This document shows positions 57,144-64,000 of a DNA stretch of 64,000 bases, piece by piece (positions within the stretch are counted from its first letter, which is position 1; the number at the start of each line of letters is the position of its first letter). A model generated the notes under the pieces. The model did not search any database, was not told the DNA's origin, and was given only the letters and a program-made list of their open reading frames with translations. Both the position numbers and the translations under genes were made by a program. Location: NCBI GenBank assembly GCA_007922195.1, contig ML681992.1, positions 38,487,350 through 38,551,349 of the forward strand, read 5' to 3'. This DNA comes from Podocnemis expansa (Eukaryota; Chordata; Testudines; Podocnemididae).

Positions 57144-58016
57144 TCATCTGGGCCATGAGGGAGCGATTACAATGATCGATGTTGTGTCCAGTCGTATCTT
57201 TGGTACGATGCAGGGAAGCAGCAGAATGCGTGGGAAGGCGTAGAAGAGTGATTTCATCCAGGGCAAAAGAAACACATCTCCTAGTAAGTTTGGGCCCTTC
57301 CTGCCTCTGGAGCAGTACCTGAGGCATTTGAGGTTGTGAAAGGAGGAGAAGAGATCTACCTCCGGGTGCTGCCAGAGTGCAAAGATCTCCAGGAGAACCC
57401 TGTCGTTCATTTCCCATTCGTGGTCAGAAGTGAAGGGGCAACTGAGATGGTCTGCGATCATGTTTTGGATTCGCAGTAGGAATGCGGCTGAGATGAGGGT
57501 GTTGATGTCGATACACCACTCCCATAGTCTCATGGCCTCTGAGCACAGGGGGATGGATCTCGCTCCCCCCGACAGTTTATATAAAACATGCACGAGGTGT
57601 TGTCTGTCATGATCCTGCTATGCTGGTCTGCAACTAGTCTTTGAAAATGCATGCAGGAGTACCGAACTGCACGGAGTTCTGAGACATTTATATGGAGGGA
57701 GGCTTTGTGAGGTGACCATTTCTCTTGAGTGGTATGGTGGAGAAGGTGAGAGCCCCAGCCTGTCTTCGATGCATCTGTTGTAAGAACCAAGTTGGGTGCC
57801 CGTTGCACAAAGGGGAGGCCCTGGGAGAGGTTTTGATTGAATGTCCACCATGCCAAGGATTGTTTTATTAGATCTGGAATAGAGAGAATTCTGCTTTGGT
57901 GATGGAGATGTGGTCTGAACCTCCGGGTGAACCACAGTTGAAAGGGTCTCATCTGCAGTCTCGCATGGAATACCAGAGAGGTGGTGGCTGCCACGTGCCC
58001 CAGAATTTGGAGGCAA
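57144..58016 (-). pseudogene. DIRS copy D RNase H and tail domain, frameshifted
   Basis: The frame 57994-57530 has ARLQMRPFQLWFTRRFRP, then LTTDASKTGWGSHLLHH, INVSELRAVRYSCMHF and IMTDNTSCMFYINCRG, the RNase H core with its aspartates. A frameshift follows at about 57555, and the tail frame (57593-57144) has PEVDLFSSFHNLKCLRYCSR. One indel separates the two. Confidence 0.83.
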
Positions 58017-58099
58017 GCCCTGGCTGACAGCGTCAGGACCAGTATGGCTGAATGGACCAGCTGTCTGATCTTGAGAGCCTTATCCTTGGGAAGGAAGGC

Positions 58100-58822
58100 T
58101 CAGGCGACTACGGAATCCAAACGGACACCAATGAATGTGATGTTTTGTGTTGGAGTGAGGACTGAATTCTTTGGGTTGATGAGGAACCCCAGGTTTTGCA
58201 GGAGGTCTAAAGTGGTATGGATCGCTTGCTCCATGACGTCCTGGGAAGAAGCTCTGAGCAGGCAGTTGTCTAGGTATGGAAAGATGGATACACCATTTTC
58301 GTGAAGGTGGGTGGCTGCTACAGCACGTACCTTGGAGAACACCTGGGGTACTGTAGAGAAACCAGATGGGGGAACAGAGTATTGATTGTGGGAACCGTTG
58401 ACTGTAAACCGCAGATATTTCCTATGGGCTGGATGTATTGGGATATGGAAGTATGCGTCTTGTATGTCGAGGGACAAGAACCAATCATGACTTTGCAGAG
58501 TCAGAATGATCATGTTGAGAGACACCATCTTAAATTTATCGTACCGGACAAATTTATTTAACCTCCGTAGGTCCAGAATGGGATGCCATCCCCCAGATTT
58601 CTTTTGTGTTAGGAAATAAGGCAAGTAGAAGCCTTTTCCCCTAAACTGTGGGGGAACCTCCTCGATCGCTCCAATGAGTAGGAAATGGGAGATTTCTTGT
58701 TGGAGTAAATGTACATGAGAGGTGTCCCTGGAGGAGGACAGGTAAAGGGGATGGTGAAGTGGTTTCTTGATGAAAGGAATGGTATAGCCAGATTTTCTAG
58801 TACTGAGAATCCAATTATCCAA
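58100..58822 (-). pseudogene. DIRS copy D reverse transcriptase with YLDN active site
   Basis: The 240-codon frame holds GKGFYLPYFLTQKKSGGWHP, LDLRRLNKFVRYDKFKMV, WFLSLDIQDAYFHIPIHPAH and FPYLDNCLLRA. The YxDD box is YLDN, so the second catalytic aspartate is gone. The frame is in register with gag upstream, separated by one TAG. The 5' and 3' motif spacing is normal. Confidence 0.87.
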
Positions 58823-58834
58823 GGTGATGAGTAA

Positions 58835-60965
58835 CTATAGAGGATACAATTGAAGGAGGTGGTCTCTGAACACGACCAGTGGAGATTGCTCTAGCGGAGG
58901 AGTGGCTATTGGTTGTCCCTCAATACAGTTCTCAAAACTGCAGTTTGGAGGGAGGTAGTGCTTGTTGCTGCCAGGCTGGGAAGAAGACTGTCTGCGCCTC
59001 TGAGGGCGGTGTCTGGGTCTTAGATTAAAGTCCTGTCTCTTGAACTGGGAACGGGTGAGAAGTGGATAGTGATACCATGAGTTGTGGGGTTGGTATCTGT
59101 AGGTATGGTGGCAGGTAATAGACATGTAAATACCAAAGACGCGTAGAGTGGCTCTGGAATCTTTTGAACCATGCATTAACTGATCGGTTTTTTCTGAGAA
59201 AAGCGCCTTCTTGTAAAACAGCAGGTCTTCAATGGCTGATTGCATCTGACATGGAAGGTCAGCTGAGTGTAGCCAGGCACAGCACCTTAAAACAATGCCT
59301 GAGACCATCGTGTGGGCAGCTGTAACAGCAATGTCTAAGGCTGCTTGTAGGAAGGTCTTAGAAATAAGTTGGCTCTCCTTGATGATGGCGTGGAAGGCTG
59401 ATCTTTTCTCCTGCAGGATACTGTCAATGAAATCTGCCAATTTCAAATAATTGTCGTGGTCATAATTAGCTAAGAGAGCCATATAGTTCACTACTCTGAA
59501 CTGTAGAAAGGCGGAGGCATAGACCTTTCTGCCGAGAAGGTCTGTTTTTCCATCATCCTTGTCCTGAGGGGTAGAGCAGTTGTAGTGCTGTTTGTAGTGA
59601 TGGTTGGCTGCTTCAACCACAAGTGAGTTAGGCAGAGGATGGTTAAAAAGGTAGTCCGAGTCCTTGCTGGGTACAAAGTATTTCCTGTTGGCCTGTCTGG
59701 AGGCTGGGGTGACAGATGCTGGTGTCTGCCAAAGCTCTGTGGCTGGTTCGGATAAAACAGAATTGATAAGTAAGGTAATCTTGGAAGGTGTTTTTGCCTA
59801 AAGAATTCTTAGAATTTTGTGTTGGGACTCAGGTACTTCCTATAGGGGAATTTCTAATGCCTCTGACACTCTACGAAACACCTCCTGAAATTGGTGGAAG
59901 TCATCTGCGTTGGAGGACATGGATGGAATAATAGCCTCGTCTGGCGAAGACGATGAGTGGTGAGGGGGTGATGTGACCCCTGTCTATCCGTGGTCTGAGT
60001 TCTCATCTGGTTCTGTATTGCACGGTGGTGAGTGTGGTAGTGTGTCATGTTTACGTTGCTGAGGAGTGAAGCGTCTGGAAAGGTGGGAGGAGAGATGGGA
60101 ACAAGCATCTCAATGCAGCCATTGATGTGAGCAACAAGTGTGTGGAGGGTATCATTGATAAGGATAGGATAGATGTTGATAGTGTTGAGGCCCTGGAACG
60201 AGAGGGGGGCCATGGAGGCACTCTTCTCCCATTTCTGAGAAAGAAGAGCCAGCTGGCGACACCGCTCTCGAAGATGTCTTGGTGCCGAATTGTAAGGGTG
60301 GGTGAATAGAAGTAAGTTCTTCCATCGGTGCTAAGACTGTTTTTTGGCTTCCTGGCATCCTTTTTGTGATGTCAGTGCGGTATTGGGTTCAGTACTTATC
60401 GGAGCCTGAGATTCTGGTGGTGACGTTGTCAGGGCCGTGAGCACCGGTACCGGGGATATCAGTGCCGGGGTGACCGTTGGCGGGGACGGTGCCTGTGTAT
60501 GGGCTCGGCCAACAGTGCTGTTGCCGGCTGTTCCAAGAATGGAACTGGCTGAGGGTGACTCAGTGCTGAGGAGTCTGACCCATTCAGGTGTTGCCTTTTC
60601 TATCTGTGGGAATTAGTTTTGTGGCCTTTCAGGGACTTAGAATATGATTGTGCACATGAGGAACCTGGAGCCTCTTTAGAACACTTTATTTCCAGCGAAC
60701 AAGATCTCTTCTCTTAGTCTTAGAATGAGGGGGTGTAAGGTGCCTAAGGGAGGGGTGCAGCAGAGACCCTGAGGTTTGGCCCAGATCAGAAGTGGTGTGC
60801 AGTGACCTCTCCATTAGTAAGAGCCTCAGGTCTAGCTCTGGCACTCAGATTTTGACAGTGGGAACACTTCTGGGAGATGTGAGCCTCATCCAGACATTTG
60901 ATGCAGGCCAAATGGCCATCTGAAGCCAGCATGTTGAGCAGCGTTTGAAGCCTGCAGATCTGGGC
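58835..60965 (-). pseudogene. DIRS copy D gag-like ORF
   Basis: A decayed zinc module at 60945-60840 keeps SDGHLACIKCLDEAHISQKC. A 261-codon frame (59620-58835) covers the C-terminal half: DGKTDLLGRKVYASAFLQFR, VLRCCAWLHSADLPCQMQSA and the Arg/Gln-rich tail. This frame runs on into the beginning of the RT region and ends at an in-frame amber codon at 58835-58837, after which RT continues in the same frame. Confidence 0.8.
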
Positions 60966-61000
60966 ATAGCTGGGATGATGAATACTAATTTTACTCAAAG

Positions 61001-61540
61001 GAGAAATATAGATTTTTGCTCTTCCTAATTTTGTCTGCTCTCCCCCGTAGAAAATAAATTATGTTCCTGAAAAAGCTTTAAGTAGCTCAGAACAGGAAGT
61101 GAAAAGCTCAGTTACAATTTAATTTGCAGCTAGGGGCAATTCTGATGGGAAAATTTCTGAAATAGAACACAGAACAGCCTTTACTATATTTCAGCAATTC
61201 TTAAAATTAAAAAGTTTCTATAAGCTTACAGGAAGCTGCTTCTTTTTTTTTTTTTTTTTTTTTTGTTTATATAGGGCATGAATAAATACAGATATACAGA
61301 TCTGTGTGTGCAACTTTATCCTCTTATATGACAAGGATAAAATATGCACACATTTTGCATCAAAATCATGAAATCACCTGCAAATGCAATAAAAATAAAG
61401 TATTCAAAAGTTTAACAAATTGGTGGCGGGGGGGTGGGTTAGGATGCTCTTGGCTTGTGATGCCATTTCATCTGCCCACAGGTCTTAGTAACTGCTGCAG
61501 TAAAATGGGCATTTAGAGTTTCATTTTGATACAAACTCCA
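61001..61540. other. intronic stretch with a long T run
   Basis: A poly-T tract lies at 61242-61264, in AT-rich sequence. The missing 5' end of DIRS copy D is not here. Nothing else is recognised. Confidence 0.4.
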
Positions 61541-63010
61541 GGTTTGAGTCTGTCACACAGTGCTCCCTGGGCTGTGATCTGTGTAACTTTCCTGTTCACT
61601 TCTGCAGTGCACTGTTATGGTCTGATGTCAAATATGCCATGAAAAATTCCTTTTTTGAATGCTCATAACATGTTCTGCATCATTGTTATAGTGTCATGTT
61701 TCCCGAAGCATCATGTACGTGCACAGATGTGAAATGTATGCTCATGTATTTCACATGGGTCAGGGGGAGGCAGACACTCAGAACTGTCTCCCAGCATGTA
61801 AACAGAAAGAATGCATCACAATAGCTGTGCAAATGGAAGATTCAGCCAGGAAAAAAAAAAAAATCACCTCAGCCTAGGAAGTGGACAGAATGAGAGGGGG
61901 TTTGACAGAGTCACAATTTGAACTGATTTTCTAAGGGGCAGCTGTGTTAGAAGAACTTTCTTGCAGAGAAACTCTATCTGGAAAAGAAGCAAGGAGTCCT
62001 CTTCTCCCACGAAAGCTCATGCAAAAAATAAATCTTTTAAAGTGCCACACAACTCCTTGTTGTGTTTTTTACTTAAAAACTAAACAGATTTCTTTATTGC
62101 ATGAGCTTTTGTGGGAGAAAATACTACTTTGTCAGACACTTTGAAGATGGGGGAACATACAGAATAGGAGAAAAATAAATGCAAGGGAGCATAAGATATG
62201 GGAACAGGTCATACTATAATAGCAAATCAGAGCAGTCGTTAAGTTTCAAACACAGGGAAACAGCACATAGAGAAAGGTAAAGTCAAATCACCTGTTGTCA
62301 TAGGAAAAGAAGCCCCATAGTCATGATTTAATTCTGCTTTCACACAATCGAAACTGCATATCAATTCTAACTTAGCTGCTTCTGTTGAAGTCTTGATGTT
62401 CTAGGACTGAATCAATCCACAACGGCCAGGAAAGAGGGGAAGGGCAAGCTGTAAGACCACCAGCAGCCATTCCTATGGGTAAGCTAGACAGTGAGACTGA
62501 ATAGTTAATTTTCTGTTAAAATGTGTCTTATGTCTTTTATGTGCTTGTGGTTCCTCCTGACTGCTTTATTACATGACTGGCATTGATTTGCTATATCCAG
62601 ACTTAAAGTCACGTTCTAATCAACAAACTAGAGTTTGTTTTATCTAAAGCTGTGTGGATTTTAGAGAATGTGAGTGATCACAAGCTGGGGCATTCCGTTG
62701 TTGTGTTTTTTTTGTTTTGTTTTGTTTTTTGATAATCTGGCAAGCTGGAGTCTATGAACTTGCTGGGAAGGACCCCAATCCTCTCAAGAAGGAAGTTTCC
62801 AGTGTGGCATCTGGGGGAAAGGGTGCTGGCCAAGGGATCATTCCCTGTGCCACTGGAGAGTCCACATCCTCTGCCTGGGACCAATTACATACAGGAGGCT
62901 GGTGTGTACTGACCTAGGAATGGTTGGTCACCTGGCAAAGCAGGGTAAGTTGGGGTCCAAGAGTGGAAGATCAGAGGGGCAGAACAGCATACTAGACAAG
63001 ATTTTGGGAG
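61540..63010 (+). repeat. LTR-type interspersed repeat, copy 2
   Basis: This copy matches 52500-53555 over most of its length. Its first part also matches 39405-39560 and 63424-63960. The second part includes an inverted pair of hammerhead-bearing repeats (61960-62205). It contains no gag, RT or integrase motif. Confidence 0.5.
61960..62205. repeat. inverted pair of the hammerhead-bearing repeat
   Basis: The plus-strand half ends ctcccacgaaagctcatgc at about 61992-62022. The minus-strand half at 62135-62094 carries CTGACAAAGTAG, a stem and ACAAAAGCTCATGC. It is homologous over about 140 bp to the retroposon at 28460-28598. Both hammerhead cores have lost conserved bases. Confidence 0.5.
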
Positions 63011-63423
63011 AGGAACATTGCAGAGTCCCCCATTGGCTGGTAACTACATGAAGAACTTCCTTCTTTAGAAACCACTGCTTTAGGACACTTGATCTTCTGA
63101 ACCACCTGCCTGGCAATTTAGGTGGCCAATAAAACACACTGGTTCCAATATGGTGTCCTAGCATGCCATTATTGTTTTGTTGTCTGAATTTACTAGGATA
63201 TATTTTCCTATTTGCATACCCTGCAGGTTGCCAGGGGTGACAGCCTGGTTGTTGTTAGTTGAAAGTGTTTGTGTGACAGTCCTTTTATCTTAATGTCCGT
63301 GGCCCTAGAGACTCACAAGCTGTGTGTGCTCCCCAATTCCTCAAGCTTACATCAGTTATGATTTGAAGTCTTTCATGTTCCTATCTGTGACATGCTGCAG
63401 CCCCCCTCCCATACATTCATGTA

Positions 63424-64000
63424 ATGTGGTCTGTGTATCTTTCCTGTTCACCCTTCCAATCTAATTGTATGGTTTAATACAAAATATGTCAGATAAGGTG
63501 TTTTCTGAATGCTCATGGCATACTCTACATCAATGGGTCCCAACCTGTGGTCCGGGGACCCCCAGGGGTCTGCAGAGCATCTACCTACTGAGGCCAGAAT
63601 CCAGCTACAGCCTTGATGCTCCCCGCCAGGGCTGCCTCTCGCGACCAGTGGCTGGATCCTGGCAGGGGGATGGGGCCACAGAAGCTTCCTGGCAGAGGCA
63701 AGGGCAGGGGGACATAACTGCTGCAGCTCAGCTCCCCAGTGGCATGGGCCATGGTGGCAGCAGCACTGCTCGCCAGCTCTCCCAGTGGCGCCACCAGAGT
63801 GGTGCAGGCCAGAGTCTGCCCATGAAGGCCAGGTTACATAATCAGTCGGGGGGGGGGGGGCCCCAGATTTTGGGGTTTTTTTGTTAAAAAAGGGTCTCCA
63901 GCCTGAAAAAGGTTGGGAACCACTGTTCTACATTATTGTCATGGTAGCATATTTCCCAGTCTTAATGAATCTGGAGCCCCAGGCAAAACTCAAGGATGGG
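63424..64000 (+). repeat. LTR-type interspersed repeat, copy 3, split by hAT MITE
   Basis: Sequence at 63424-63530 and 63934-64000 continues the repeat seen at 61560-61720 (cctgttcac, gaatgctcatggcat, cattattgtcatg). It is cut by the window edge and interrupted by a MITE. Confidence 0.6.
63531..63925. mobile_element. hAT MITE with 8-bp TSD (7 of 8)
   Basis: The 395-bp element starts CAATGGGTCCCAACCTG and ends AGGTTGGGAACCACTG, inverted ends of the CAGTGGTTCCCAACCT type. The flanks are ctctacat (63523-63530) and ttctacat (63926-63933). The interior is GC-rich with a G run at 63849-63860. It has no transposase. Confidence 0.78.

Larger units (their letters stand above)
55563..61000 (-). mobile_element. 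DIRS-type retrotransposon, copy D, 5'-truncated, best preserved coding
   Basis: The left terminus is present (55563-55640, cacattgtgcggtaactgg and gttcttcgagatgtgtgccc), as is the internal complementary region (55835-55940). The 5' (right) end stops near 61000, within or just past the gag zinc module, with no right terminus. Terminus cores read ctccatcttagg instead of ctccacttcagg, so D is a different subfamily from A-C. Orientation is host-sense. Confidence 0.87.

Noticed and set aside
1..64000. tRNA, rRNA, CRISPR, bacterial operon or defence system
   Set aside because: Spliced vertebrate exons, CR1, DIRS and MITEs account for the sequence; no cloverleaf, rRNA or spaced-repeat array was seen.

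Overview
This is vertebrate nuclear DNA, most likely turtle. It holds seven exons of one host gene on the minus strand, DYNC2H1 (cytoplasmic dynein-2 heavy chain), separated by introns that are almost entirely transposon-derived. The exons, in transcription order, are at 51390-51455, 36733-36783, 27388-27465, 26273-26404, 20603-20675, 4979-5139 and 2312-2437. They have AG/GT borders and compatible phases, and together encode 229 codons of the segment leading into the last AAA+ module of the motor. Earlier exons lie beyond the right edge and later ones beyond the left edge. The turtle assignment is an inference from abundant DIRS elements (tyrosine-recombinase retrotransposons), CR1 LINEs and many hAT and other TIR MITEs.

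Layout, left to right. 1-2306: the 3' half of a decayed Ty3/gypsy element whose 3' LTR ends about 5 bp from the splice donor of the last exon in the window. 3.2-4.0 kb: a CR1 fragment split by a hAT MITE. 5.57-11.45 kb: DIRS copy A, with inverted termini and an internal complementary region. 12.67-13.12 kb: a palindrome-rich MITE. 15.15-16.14 kb: a tandem pair of DIRS termini without a body, then a hAT transposase pseudogene. 22.48-25.56 kb: CR1 with three nested insertions, one of them solo-LTR-like. 28.03-33.45 kb: DIRS copy B, with its RT deleted and carrying both a foldback hAT MITE and a 139-bp retroposon. 35.9-36.3 kb: CR1 RT fragment. 37.9-50.4 kb: an old DIRS relic (E) split by an LTR-like element and by DIRS copy C (40.48-47.44 kb), which itself contains a 1.2-kb MITE. 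52.5-54.3 kb: LTR-type repeat and a DIRS gag relic (F). 55.56-61.0 kb: DIRS copy D, the best preserved in its recombinase. 61.5-64.0 kb: LTR-type repeat copies, one split by a hAT MITE.

How the parts relate. All DIRS copies with recognisable coding sequence (A-F) lie in the same orientation as DYNC2H1. Their gene order, read on the minus strand, is gag, reverse transcriptase/RNase H, then tyrosine recombinase. None is intact: RT, RNase H or recombinase frames are shifted, split or deleted in every copy. The host gene looks functional across the seven exons. No tRNA, rRNA or CRISPR was seen. Repeat family names are from recognition, not from a database search.
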